A DNA stretch of 64,000 nt from Dyadobacter arcticus (GCF_011762185.1 NZ_JAASQJ010000002.1:930001-994000), one strand, 5' to 3'. Positions 8,481 to 17,367 are shown, counted from the stretch's first letter. Numbers and translations are program-made. The notes: generated by a model from the letters alone, not told the origin.

Positions 8481-9314
8481 ATGGAGGCCAAAGGAATAAC
8501 GCATCAACAGATAAAAAGAATCGGGAGGCATCATGCCGTCGATCTGCAAGATCAGCTTGCGGTAGAAGAGCCGCTGGAAATCCGTATTGCATATCGCTCG
8601 GAAGGGAGAATGACGCAGAAAGCCATTTCGGTTACAATGCGCACACCTGGTAATGATGCGGAACTCGCAGTAGGATTTCTGTTTTCAGAAGGCATAATAA
8701 AGTTGCACACGGAAATTAAAGAGGTCGCTATTCCTACATTTGAAGAAAACATTGTCCTGGTAACGCTCGCCGATTCCTTCGAGCCAGCGCTGAAATCACT
8801 TGAACGGAATTTTTACACCACTTCCAGCTGCGGCGTCTGCGGCAAAGCCAGCATTGACGCAATCAAAACGGTATCTGATTTCAAAGTACCTTCCCAATCG
8901 ATACAAATTAACAGGGAAGTCATTTTCCAACTTGACCAGCAAATTGAAGCACAGCAGCATATTTTCGAAAGTACCGGCGGACTGCATGCTTCTTTCTTGT
9001 TCGACCAACACGGCGACTTTCTGATGCTCCGTGAAGATGTAGGCCGGCATAATGCGTTGGATAAATTAATTGGAGCAACATTTCTGGCAGACAAACTTCC
9101 GCTATTCCAGCACATATTACTGCTCAGCGGACGTGCCAGCTTTGAACTGATCCAAAAGGCAGCCATGGCTGGCATTCAAATAGTAGCTGCTATTGGTGCG
9201 CCTTCAAGTCTGGCGGTGCAGCTAGCCGAGGAAAGTGACATTACGTTGATCGGCTTTCTGAGAAATGAGCGGTTCAATATTTATACAGGTTTTCATCGAA
9301 TACTGGACATATGA
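8481..9314 (+). CDS. fdhD: Formate dehydrogenase accessory sulfurtransferase FdhD
   Basis: FdhD carries sulfur from a cysteine desulfurase to the molybdenum cofactor so that formate dehydrogenase-type enzymes become active. The 277-residue protein has the sulfur-carrying loop SSCGVCGKASI with C117 and C120, matching the CGVC loop of E. coli FdhD, and the conserved segments AVGFLFSEGII, STGGLHAS, REDVGRHNALDKLIG and SGRASFELIQKA. The stop overlaps the next ATG by four bases, implying translational coupling. Its client is probably the FdhF/YdeP enzyme at 9682-11982. Confidence 0.96.
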   Translation: MEAKGITHQQIKRIGRHHAVDLQDQLAVEEPLEIRIAYRSEGRMTQKAISVTMRTPGNDAELAVGFLFSEGIIKLHTEIKEVAIPTFEENIVLVTLADSFEPALKSLERNFYTTSSCGVCGKASIDAIKTVSDFKVPSQSIQINREVIFQLDQQIEAQQHIFESTGGLHASFLFDQHGDFLMLREDVGRHNALDKLIGATFLADKLPLFQHILLLSGRASFELIQKAAMAGIQIVAAIGAPSSLAVQLAEESDITLIGFLRNERFNIYTGFHRILDI

Positions 9315-9679
9315 AAATTCGGATCCAAGCAAACTCCGTCCGGTTCAGGTTATCAAAACCTGAAGTTGAGCAATTGTGTAAAGAAGGTATTGTGGAGGAG
9401 CAAACACTTTTCCTGCAGTCTCAACTTACTTATTCAGTTCAAAAGAATTTTCAGATCAATACGTTATCTGCTTCATTTGAAAATAATAAAATAACATTAG
9501 CCGTTCCAGCCCATTTTTTATCGGAATGGGCTGAAAATGAAGTTGTAGGATTGGATGCACAAATGGTAGTGAGTGGTCAAATCTCATTGCATTTGCTGAT
9601 TGAAAAAGATTTTAAATGTCTGGACAATGTCACTGAGGACCAGTCGCATAATTACGAAAACCCTAATAAAATTTGCTAG
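9311..9679 (+). CDS. Small uncharacterised protein between fdhD and the FdhF/YdeP oxidoreductase
   Basis: Cytoplasmic protein of 122 residues with no signal peptide, membrane segment or recognisable motif. It begins MKIRIQANSVRFRLSKPEV; the alternating charged and hydrophobic pattern suggests a mostly beta fold. The start overlaps the fdhD stop by four bases and its own stop is two bases before the oxidoreductase ATG, so all three genes should be made from one message. This tight packing suggests a role in maturing or assisting the molybdoenzyme, but that is inference from context only. Confidence 0.8.
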   Translation: MKIRIQANSVRFRLSKPEVEQLCKEGIVEEQTLFLQSQLTYSVQKNFQINTLSASFENNKITLAVPAHFLSEWAENEVVGLDAQMVVSGQISLHLLIEKDFKCLDNVTEDQSHNYENPNKIC

Positions 9680-9681
9680 AT

Positions 9682-11982
9682 ATGGCCGACAAACCTCACA
9701 TCGTAGCAGGCGCAGAAAATCCTGAAAAACTGACCGGATTGAAGAAAGGCAAGATCATGAAAGTTGCTGCCGGTGTTCCTGCGGTGATTTCAAGTTTTGA
9801 GAAAACGATTGAAGAAGCCGGCGTGAATCGGGGCATGAAGGCATTGTTTCATTTAAACAAAAAAGGCGGATTTGACTGTCCGAGCTGCGCCTGGCCAGAT
9901 CCTGATGATGAGCGGTCGGGCATTGCAGAATATTGTGAAAACGGTGCGAGGGCCGTAGCAGAGGAGGCTACACTTAAAAAGTTAACTGCTAAATTTTTCT
10001 CTCAAAATTCGGTTTACGATCTCGGCAAATTATCAGATTATGAGATCGGCGGAAAAGGTCGCATTGCACAGCCCATGTTTTTGCCCGCGAAAGGCACACA
10101 TTACCAGCCCATTACCTGGCAGGCAGCATTTACCAAAATTGCTCTAAACCTCAATGCACTAGTTTCCCCGGACGAAGCGGTTTTTTATACCTCCGGTCGT
10201 ACCAGCAATGAAGCAGCATTTCTATACCAGCTTTTTGTACGTGAATTCGGCACGAACAATCTGCCGGATTGCAGCAACATGTGCCATGAAAGCAGCGGCG
10301 TAGCATTGGGTGAGTCGCTGGGAATCGGGAAAGGTTCGGTCACGTTGGAAGACTTTTATAAAGCTGAGGTGATTATCATTTTGGGTCAGAATCCGGGTAC
10401 TAATCACCCTCGAATGTTAACTGCCCTGCAAAAAGCCAAAGCAAACGGGGCGACAATTATTTCGATCAATCCATTGCCCGAAACGGGTTTAATGGGTTTT
10501 AACAATCCGCAACGTGTAGCCGGTGTATTGGGCCTCAATTCCTCACTTACCGATATCTTTCTTCAGGTCAAAATAAATGGCGATATGGCCCTTTTGAAAG
10601 CCATTCAGCTTTTGTTACTAAAAGAAGAAATGGCAAATCCCGGAATGGTTTTCGATCAGGACTTTATCGGCAAAAAAACGGAAGGATATGCTGCATTCAT
10701 TGAACATATCCAGTCTTTTAACGAAGAGCAACTGGCCAATATAAGCGGGATGCCATTAACCAAAATCCAGGAAACCGTGAGGGTCCTTGCTACCAAAAAA
10801 CGGATCATTGCCTGCTGGGCAATGGGACTGACACAGCACAAAAATGCGGTAGATACCATTAAGGAAGTTGTAAATCTGCTTTTGCTGAAAGGGAGCATCG
10901 GAAAACCCGGCGCGGGTACCTGTCCGGTTCGAGGGCATAGCAATGTGCAAGGCGACCGTACCATGGGAATTTTTGAAAAACCCTCAGAAAAACTTCTCAA
11001 CGCCCTTGAAAAAAATTTCCACTTCACTCCTCCCAAGAAACATGGCTATGATGTGGTACAATCCATTAATGCCATGCATGACGGAAAAGCGAAAGTATTT
11101 TTTGCGATGGGTGGGAATTTCCTATCTGCTACGCCCGACACCCATTTCACAGCGGAAGCATTAACCAAATGTAAGCTGACGGTACATGTTTCTACGAAAC
11201 TAAACCGCAGTCACCTGGTTCACGGTGAGGAAGCCATCATTCTTCCCTGTTTGGGAAGAAGTGATGTGGATGGCAATGACGAAGAAAGTCAGTTTGTTTC
11301 CTGCGAAAATTCAATGGGTGTAATACAGCTATCCCGGGGGGTTTTACCTCCAATCTCAGATCAATTGCTAAGCGAACCTGAAATCGTTTGCCGCCTTGCG
11401 AAAGCAACTCTGGGTAGGCGAAGCCAGATTAATTGGGACAAATATGCAGATTATGATGTGATCAGGGCAGACATTGAACGTACAATTCCTGGTTTTGAAA
11501 ATTACAATGAGCGTGTGAGATTGCCCGGAGGATTTTATCTTCCCAACTGCAATCGCGAGGGAGATTTTGATACTTCTTCCAAAAAAGCACAGTTTAATAT
11601 TGCACCAATGTATAATCCTCAAATAGCGGAAGATGAATTGATTATGATGACGATCCGCAGCCACGATCAATTTAATACAACCATTTACGGTCTGAATGAT
11701 CGGTATCGCGGCATTTATAATGAGCGGAGGATCATTTTGATGAATGAAAAAGATGTGGAAAAAAGAAGCTTGAAAAACGGTGATCTGGTGGATTTATTCA
11801 ATCATTTTGACGGTAAAGAGCGCATTGCGCGTAAATTTGTCGTGGTGGTTTACCCAATTCCGGAAGGTTGTACCGCTACCTATTTCCCTGAAACCAATGT
11901 GCTGGTGCCAATTGGCAGTGTCGCTGAAAAAAGCAATACGCCAACCTCCAAGCACGTGATTATCAAAGTAATTGCCCAATAA
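9682..11982 (+). CDS. FdhF/YdeP family molybdopterin oxidoreductase
   Basis: Large molybdopterin-dependent oxidoreductase of 766 residues, related to the formate dehydrogenase H catalytic subunit but of the YdeP group. The frame opens at a TTG (9673), but the ATG at 9682 directly after the previous stop is preferred. The N-terminus carries CPSCAWPDP near residue 60 instead of the full CxxCxxxC iron-sulfur motif of true formate dehydrogenases. Molybdopterin-binding regions include GRTSNEAAFLYQ, DCSNMCHESSG and LGQNPGTNHPRM, and a C-terminal molybdopterin dinucleotide-binding domain has RSHDQFNTTIYGLNDRYRG. No Tat or Sec signal is seen, so it should be cytoplasmic. The substrate is unknown; formate is only one possibility. 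Confidence 0.93.
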   Translation: MADKPHIVAGAENPEKLTGLKKGKIMKVAAGVPAVISSFEKTIEEAGVNRGMKALFHLNKKGGFDCPSCAWPDPDDERSGIAEYCENGARAVAEEATLKKLTAKFFSQNSVYDLGKLSDYEIGGKGRIAQPMFLPAKGTHYQPITWQAAFTKIALNLNALVSPDEAVFYTSGRTSNEAAFLYQLFVREFGTNNLPDCSNMCHESSGVALGESLGIGKGSVTLEDFYKAEVIIILGQNPGTNHPRMLTALQKAKANGATIISINPLPETGLMGFNNPQRVAGVLGLNSSLTDIFLQVKINGDMALLKAIQLLLLKEEMANPGMVFDQDFIGKKTEGYAAFIEHIQSFNEEQLANISGMPLTKIQETVRVLATKKRIIACWAMGLTQHKNAVDTIKEVVNLLLLKGSIGKPGAGTCPVRGHSNVQGDRTMGIFEKPSEKLLNALEKNFHFTPPKKHGYDVVQSINAMHDGKAKVFFAMGGNFLSATPDTHFTAEALTKCKLTVHVSTKLNRSHLVHGEEAIILPCLGRSDVDGNDEESQFVSCENSMGVIQLSRGVLPPISDQLLSEPEIVCRLAKATLGRRSQINWDKYADYDVIRADIERTIPGFENYNERVRLPGGFYLPNCNREGDFDTSSKKAQFNIAPMYNPQIAEDELIMMTIRSHDQFNTTIYGLNDRYRGIYNERRIILMNEKDVEKRSLKNGDLVDLFNHFDGKERIARKFVVVVYPIPEGCTATYFPETNVLVPIGSVAEKSNTPTSKHVIIKVIAQ

Positions 11983-12026
11983 TACCAAATACCTGCTCAA
12001 CCGAATCGATTACCAAAGCTTGATGA

Positions 12027-13499
12027 ATGAATATTGCTACGTTAAGGAATTTTAGCCTCGGTTATCTGCTGGCCCCTAATATCTTGTTTGCCCTGGGCTG
12101 GTTTAGATGGCAATACAGCGTTCCGGTTACCTTTATTTTCGCTTACCTTTTTTTTACGCAACTGAGGAATGGTCAAACAAACGAACGTTACCAGATGTCC
12201 CGGGGTAATATGCTTTGGCTTCTTCTGGCTGCCTGTTTCTGGACTTTTTGCACGGGTGTTGGAGGATTGAGTTTTCAGATTGCAGACCATCAGGCGCACA
12301 ATGCGAAATTTTACGATCTTTTCAAAAATCCCTGGCCGACTTATTTTCCAGAAAAAAGACAGTATGCCTGTTATTATTTTGGCTATTTTATCGTGCCGGC
12401 GGCAATTTCCAAAGTGCTTGGTCACCTTTCGGTCACAGCGCTTCTCGCCTGGACGGTTCTGGGTTATTGGCTTGCATTGCAATGGCTCTATCTTCTGCTG
12501 AGAAACCGAAAACTCCTGATAGTACTCTTTTTGTTTCTCGGAGGAGTTGGGCATCTTGTGAAAGTCGCCTTTTACCTGTTTATGACCAGTGAGCCATTCC
12601 ATGTCGCTACGTTTTACAGTGAGATATGGTCCATCTTCGACCAGTCGATTTGGGTTACCAGTCAGATTATCCCCATCCTGCTCCTGTCTTCCATACTAAT
12701 TTACGACGCCTTCATCACAGACCGCGTCGAAGACATGTTTTTACCAATTACCCTGTGCTTTTTATGGGCAATCTTTCCTTCCATCATCTTTGTGCTTCTT
12801 TTTGGGATTATTTTCTTAAAAAAATATGCAGGAGAGTGGCAGCAGCTTTTCACTTTCAAACTATTGACCCCATTAGTGCTTGCAGGAATTGCATTTCTGC
12901 CCATCTTCATTTTTTTGAGATCGTCCGATGGCATGCCTGTCAATGGTTTCATCTGGCAATTCGAACCGCTGGCCGAAATCATGGCTGAATACTTCGTGGG
13001 CGTAGTGTTGGACCTAATACTGATTTTTCTGATTATTAGAGAATTGCGCGGCGTTGACGACCTGGTTCCATACTGGTTTGCAATGGCAACATTGGCATTA
13101 TTCGTAATCATGTCGACTTACAGGATCGGCTACTGGAATGATTGGTTCGTGCGGGGTTATAACCCGCTGCTGTACATGATGCTACTCCTCATTGTCCGGT
13201 CACTATATGTACTTTATCAAACAAAACAGTGGAAAAGAACTGTGTATTTTAACTTTCTTATTACTTTGATGGGGCTTAGTCTTTTGATTCCAGCTGGACA
13301 TATTGTGCGTTCGCTGCGGAATAATCTGGTAGTTTCAGCATTGTTTCCAGATAAATTCCCGTTTACTCCGATGCCCTATGATACGTATCCAAATACTTAT
13401 CAAACCCTTCTTCACATCACTTCCGGCCCGGGGGAAGCAAACCAATACCTTGGAAGGAAAGGCTCGGTGTATGATATTTACCTTTCACGCAAACCTTAA
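12027..13499 (+). CDS. Polytopic inner-membrane protein of unknown function
   Basis: Hydrophobic protein of 490 residues with roughly eleven to twelve predicted membrane segments (for example LLAPNILFALGWF, WLLLAACFWTFC, ILLLSSILIYDAF, LLTPLVLAGIAFLPIFIFL) and short charged loops. The layout, with a large loop after the second segment containing NPWPTYFPEKRQYACYY, is like that of GT-C-fold glycosyltransferases, but I see no firm catalytic motif. It lies five bases before a glycerophosphodiesterase gene, so the two are probably co-transcribed. The function is not known. Confidence 0.75.
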   Translation: MNIATLRNFSLGYLLAPNILFALGWFRWQYSVPVTFIFAYLFFTQLRNGQTNERYQMSRGNMLWLLLAACFWTFCTGVGGLSFQIADHQAHNAKFYDLFKNPWPTYFPEKRQYACYYFGYFIVPAAISKVLGHLSVTALLAWTVLGYWLALQWLYLLLRNRKLLIVLFLFLGGVGHLVKVAFYLFMTSEPFHVATFYSEIWSIFDQSIWVTSQIIPILLLSSILIYDAFITDRVEDMFLPITLCFLWAIFPSIIFVLLFGIIFLKKYAGEWQQLFTFKLLTPLVLAGIAFLPIFIFLRSSDGMPVNGFIWQFEPLAEIMAEYFVGVVLDLILIFLIIRELRGVDDLVPYWFAMATLALFVIMSTYRIGYWNDWFVRGYNPLLYMMLLLIVRSLYVLYQTKQWKRTVYFNFLITLMGLSLLIPAGHIVRSLRNNLVVSALFPDKFPFTPMPYDTYPNTYQTLLHITSGPGEANQYLGRKGSVYDIYLSRKP

Positions 13500-13504
13500 A
13501 GCTC

Positions 13505-14275
13505 ATGAAAAAGCATTCGTTCATTATAACCATTGCATTGCTTACCCTGCTCGTTTCACCGGTCATGGCCCAGAACAAAAATAAAGTAATCGCCCACCGC
13601 GGTGCCTGGAAAAATACCGGCGCTACCGAAAATTCTATTGGTGCTTTGGAGCATGCCATCAAACTGGGTTGCTATGGAAGTGAATTTGACGTTCATATGT
13701 CTGCTGACTCCGTTTTATATGTGCTTCACGATCACTCGATTAAAGGAACACACATTGAAAAAACCACTTCTCAGGAGCTTTCGCAGATCAAATTGGAAAA
13801 TGGAGAAACATTGCCAACACTAGAGGCTTACCTTAAGGCTGGGTCAAAACAGAAAAAGACCCGCCTGATTCTTGAAATTAAAACTTCATCGGTCAGTAAA
13901 GAAAGATCGCTGGCACTGGCGACAAAGTGTGTCGAACTGGTGAAAAAACTTAAGGTGACGGATATCACGGATTACATCGCTTTTGATTTCGATGTTTGCC
14001 TGAAAGTCAAAGCATTAGATCCGAAAGCACATGTTGAATATTTGAATGGTGATAAAACGCCGGACGAAATTGCGGCCGCTGGCCTGGATGGGATCGACTA
14101 TAATCAGGGTGTTTTCAAAAAAAATGAAGCATATATTTCGGCGATGCGGGAGAAAAAATTGACAAGTAATGTCTGGACTGTAAACAACGAATCAGCATTG
14201 AAATGGTTCCTCGAAAAAGACATTGATTTCATCACCACTAATGAGCCGGAATTGCTTTTAAGTCTTACCAAATAG
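13505..14275 (+). CDS. Secreted glycerophosphodiester phosphodiesterase family protein
   Basis: GDPD-fold enzyme of 256 residues that should hydrolyse glycerophosphodiesters to glycerol-3-phosphate and an alcohol. The signal peptide (MKKHSFIITIALLTLLVS, cut after VMAQ) points to the periplasm. The catalytic and metal-binding residues are visible: AHRGAWKNTGATENS with the first His and Glu, GSEFDVHMSADSVLYVLHD with the Glu-x-Asp pair and second His, and LILEIKT with the third Glu. NVWTVN near the end is also typical. It directly follows the membrane protein gene and converges on metX. Confidence 0.92.
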   Translation: MKKHSFIITIALLTLLVSPVMAQNKNKVIAHRGAWKNTGATENSIGALEHAIKLGCYGSEFDVHMSADSVLYVLHDHSIKGTHIEKTTSQELSQIKLENGETLPTLEAYLKAGSKQKKTRLILEIKTSSVSKERSLALATKCVELVKKLKVTDITDYIAFDFDVCLKVKALDPKAHVEYLNGDKTPDEIAAAGLDGIDYNQGVFKKNEAYISAMREKKLTSNVWTVNNESALKWFLEKDIDFITTNEPELLLSLTK

Positions 14276-14287
14276 CATTCACGACAA

Positions 14288-15337
14288 CTACATCCTAGCC
14301 ATTTGAAGTTGCCCGTTCGTTTCCTGCCAGGCGCGGATCACCTGGGTAAGTTGCTTGTATTCGATCAGAAAACCGTCGTGACCATAGAGAGAGTCAATCT
14401 CCTGAAAAACAGCATCTGGAATGTGCCGGGCAAGAAATTGTTGTTCGGATAAGGGAAAAAGAAGATCCGATTTGATGCCTAGAACAAGTGTCTTTGCCTT
14501 AACCAGGCCCAACGCATGCACAATACCTCCCCTGTTTCGGCCAACATTATGCGAATCCATGATTTTGGATAAAACCCAATAGGAATACGCATTGAACCGC
14601 TTTACAAACTTATCTCCCTGATATTGCTGATAGGAAGAAGCACGAAAATCGTCGATCTGGTCGGGGTTATCCCTGGCCTGGGTAAAATTGTAAGTATCAT
14701 AATTGCGATACGAAAGCAGAGCAATGGAGCGGGCCGCCCTCATGCCCATACTTCCTGCTTCCAAATGTTCATCTTTGAAAGTTGGATCGGCTTCAATGGC
14801 CATTCTTTGCGATTCATTGAAAGCAATTCCCCACGGAGAATGTAACGCATTGGAAGCGATCAGAATCAATTCTTCAAATAAATCAGGAACTTCAACTGCC
14901 CATTCGAGCGCCTGCTGACCGCCTAAGGATCCGCCAATGCAAATCTTGATTTTACGAATGCCCAGTTCCTGCCTTAACAATTCCATTGCACCTACGACGT
15001 CCCGAACGGTTATCACGGGAAAATCACGATAGTAAGGTTTCTGTGTTTTTGGATTGACAGATAACGGACCGGTGGAACCATACGCAGAGCCCAATACATT
15101 TACGCATACAATAAAATGCTTCGCAGGATCAAAGTATTTTTCATCCCCCACCAGTCCGTCCCACCAATCGGCAGCATTCGAGCTTCCCGTCAGCGCGTGG
15201 CAAATCCATACAATGTTATTTTCAGCCGCATTGATCTTTCCATATGTAGTATATGATAGCTCAAAGCCAGGAAGTTCACCTCCCATCTCCAGGGAATAAG
15301 CGTAGGGATATTTGAATATTTTTTGTTCCGCTTGCAT
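14288..15337 (-). CDS. metX: Homoserine O-acetyltransferase MetX
   Basis: Alpha/beta-hydrolase-fold acyltransferase of 349 residues that activates homoserine (normally with acetyl-CoA) in methionine synthesis. The nucleophile is Ser137 in GGSLGGQQALEW. The acid and base of the triad are in the SDLLFP and YGHDGFLIE segments. LTGSSNAADWW and GSAYGSTGPLS are further family motifs. The choice between acetyl and succinyl donors cannot be settled by eye. A SAM-I riboswitch in the leader (15434-15524) should switch the gene off when S-adenosylmethionine is plentiful, which independently supports the methionine role. Confidence 0.96.
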   Translation of the reverse strand: MQAEQKIFKYPYAYSLEMGGELPGFELSYTTYGKINAAENNIVWICHALTGSSNAADWWDGLVGDEKYFDPAKHFIVCVNVLGSAYGSTGPLSVNPKTQKPYYRDFPVITVRDVVGAMELLRQELGIRKIKICIGGSLGGQQALEWAVEVPDLFEELILIASNALHSPWGIAFNESQRMAIEADPTFKDEHLEAGSMGMRAARSIALLSYRNYDTYNFTQARDNPDQIDDFRASSYQQYQGDKFVKRFNAYSYWVLSKIMDSHNVGRNRGGIVHALGLVKAKTLVLGIKSDLLFPLSEQQFLARHIPDAVFQEIDSLYGHDGFLIEYKQLTQVIRAWQETNGQLQMARM

Positions 15338-15433
15338 GATGCCTCAGCACAGGTTTATAGGTGCGAGATTAAAGCCATTCGGCTTACGGAAATTTCTAAC
15401 TGTAAGTACACGCGAATTGAATTTATATCTCCT

Positions 15434-15524
15434 AATAACTTAGGTGGGAATTAGCACCTTTCTCCAAATTGGTAGCAGGTTGCCAGAGGTTCTTTGAGCC
15501 CATTCTCTCGCCTCTTCTTTATAA
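15434..15524 (-). ncRNA. SAM-I (S-box) riboswitch upstream of metX
   Basis: On the minus strand the leader carries the conserved core of SAM-I riboswitches in order: a purine-rich GAGGCGAGAGAA strand, TGGGCTC with an AAAGAAC turn, the invariant GGCAACC, a variable P3 hairpin, and GGTGCTAATTCC. Outer pairing between ATAA and TTAT would form a short P1. It lies about 95 bases before the metX ATG. The region between (15371-15386) contains a small AAGCC/GGCTT hairpin followed by TTTAA that may belong to the expression platform. Binding of SAM is expected to reduce metX expression. Confidence 0.9.
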
Positions 15525-15562
15525 ATCAATCGCCGGTTTGTGAAGCAATTGACTTGATGGTG

Positions 15563-15594
15563 CAATATTAAGTGTGGATGCCTGAAAATGCAAA
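15563..15594 (-). promoter_or_regulatory. Candidate promoter of the riboswitch-metX transcript
   Basis: On the minus strand a TTTG at 15591-15594 is separated by 20 bases from TAATATTG at 15563-15570, close to the Bacteroidota consensus TTTG-N19-TAnnTTTG with one mismatch. Initiation near 15557 would place the whole SAM-I aptamer in the leader. Confidence 0.5.
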
Positions 15595-15612
15595 CAATTG
15601 CATGAATTCTAT

Positions 15613-15643
15613 TTTGCCGTGGCATTTCCTGGCTCTATCTTTG
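15613..15643 (+). promoter_or_regulatory. Promoter of the trehalase gene
   Basis: TTTG at 15613-15616, exactly 19 bases, then TATCTTTG at 15636-15643: a full match to the Bacteroidota housekeeping promoter TTTG-N19-TAnnTTTG. Initiation near 15650 leaves about 40 bases before the TTG proposed as the trehalase start. Confidence 0.65.
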
Positions 15644-15690
15644 TGATTTGGTTGTGATACCAATGTTCGCGACCCTTTAATCAGCCCGAA

Positions 15691-17241
15691 TTGTACGGAT
15701 TTGTAACCCCCTCTTATACTTACGGCCAAGCGAATGCTTCTCCCGAAGAATTGTACGGAACTTTGTTCAAGGACGTTCAAAACAGCCATATTTTCCCTGA
15801 TTCCAAGACTTTTGTGGATTCCATTCCATTGGAAGATCCCCTGCTCATTATCGAAAGATATCACCGCGAAAAAGATGGGCCAGATTTTGAAATTGCAGCA
15901 TTTGTTGATAAATATTTCAAGCTGGCAGGACATATTGTTTCCGAATTTCAGACAGATACAAGCATTTCGACTTCGGAGCACATCAAAAGACTTTGGTCGG
16001 TGCTCACGCGCCAGCCTGAAAACCAGGAAAGAGGCGGCTCACTGATCCCGTTACCATTTCCCTATGTTGTACCCGGCGGAAGGTTCCGCGAGATCTATTA
16101 TTGGGATAGTTACTTTACAATGCTGGGTTTGCGAGAATCAGGCCGCGTGGAATTGATCGAGAGTATGATCAATAATTTTGCATACTTGATTGATAACTTT
16201 GGCTTTATACCAACTGCAAACCGCACGTATTATTTAAGCCGCTCGCAACCTCCATTCTTTTCACTGATGGTTCGCTTGTTCAGCGAAATGGAGGGTAAAA
16301 AAATACTGAAACGTTATTTGCCGCAAATGCAGCGGGAGTACGATTATTGGATGGACGCCGGTCCAAATCCCGCCGAACCTTTTCAGCCACACCGAAGGTT
16401 GGTGCATTTGCCCGACGGAGCTGTATTAAACCGCTATTGGGATGATAAAGCAACCCCACGACCCGAATCTTACCGGGAAGATTTGGAACACGCGGAAGTG
16501 GCATTGCACAAATTTAAAGCTCCTGCTGATGCAGTATTCCGACATATTCGCGCTGCGGCCGAGTCGGGCTGGGATTTCAGCAGCCGCTGGTTTGAAGATG
16601 AAACCGACTTTACCTCCATCCATACCACTGATATTCTGCCTGTGGATTTGAATTGCCTGATGTATCATCTGGAACAAACGCTCTCAGAAGCCTATCGCCT
16701 GAACGACGCGCTGCCAATAAGTAAGATCTATGAAGAAAAAGCACAGCAACGTGCCGCAAGCATCCAAAAATACTTTTGGGACGAGGGGAAAAATTACTAT
16801 ATGGATTATGACTTTAAAAAGCAGAATTTCACCAAATCAGTAACCCTGGCGGGGACGTTTCCTTTGTTCTTCAAGCTGGCATCCAAGTCCAATTCCCACT
16901 ATGTAAGGGGTTATATTCGTCTCAATTTTCTAAAATCAGGTGGTTTGCTCACAACCACAGTCCGATCAGGCCAGCAATGGGACGCGCCAAATGGTTGGGC
17001 ACCTTTGCAATGGATTGCATACAAGGGTTTGAGAAACTACAATTTTCACCGTACGGCAAATGAGCTTTCTGCGGAGTGGCTGGGATTGATAGATAAGGAG
17101 TTTAAACATTCGGGAAAAATGCTTGAGAAATATAATGTATCGGACACCAACCTCGTCGCGGGCGGAGGGGAATACGAAATTCAGGAAGGATTCGGATGGA
17201 CCAACGGGATCTATCTTAGAATGAAAAACAGGAAAAGTTAA
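15691..17241 (+). CDS. Trehalase (glycoside hydrolase family 37)
   Basis: Hydrolyses trehalose to two glucose molecules. Both family signatures are present: PGGRFREIYYWDSYF (from residue ~128) and QWDAPNGWAP (from residue ~429); the length of 516 is normal. There is no ATG near the N-terminus. An in-frame stop lies at 15655-15657 and the first plausible start is the TTG at 15691, with another TTG at 15751. The phrase ELYG occurs at both, 20 residues apart. No clear signal peptide is encoded from either start, so the product appears cytoplasmic (TreF-like). The promoter just upstream supports a start near 15691. Confidence 0.93.
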   Translation: MYGFVTPSYTYGQANASPEELYGTLFKDVQNSHIFPDSKTFVDSIPLEDPLLIIERYHREKDGPDFEIAAFVDKYFKLAGHIVSEFQTDTSISTSEHIKRLWSVLTRQPENQERGGSLIPLPFPYVVPGGRFREIYYWDSYFTMLGLRESGRVELIESMINNFAYLIDNFGFIPTANRTYYLSRSQPPFFSLMVRLFSEMEGKKILKRYLPQMQREYDYWMDAGPNPAEPFQPHRRLVHLPDGAVLNRYWDDKATPRPESYREDLEHAEVALHKFKAPADAVFRHIRAAAESGWDFSSRWFEDETDFTSIHTTDILPVDLNCLMYHLEQTLSEAYRLNDALPISKIYEEKAQQRAASIQKYFWDEGKNYYMDYDFKKQNFTKSVTLAGTFPLFFKLASKSNSHYVRGYIRLNFLKSGGLLTTTVRSGQQWDAPNGWAPLQWIAYKGLRNYNFHRTANELSAEWLGLIDKEFKHSGKMLEKYNVSDTNLVAGGGEYEIQEGFGWTNGIYLRMKNRKS

Positions 17242-17367
17242 GTCTCCAAAATACTGAGATGTTTTTATCTCATTCCAACAAATAATATTAAAAATATCCA
17301 GATGCATCGTCCGTGAATCGGAAATATTTTTAATACCTTGTAAATACTAAACCGACTAAATCTTTAC

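Noticed and set aside
12042..12602. 186-codon minus-strand open frame inside the membrane protein gene
   Set aside because: It is antisense to a continuous, clearly hydrophobic coding frame with good spacing to its neighbours, and its translation has no family features.
17254..17272. Terminator after the trehalase gene
   Set aside because: The TGAGAT/ATCTCA stem is only six base pairs and A/T-rich, with no T tract after it.
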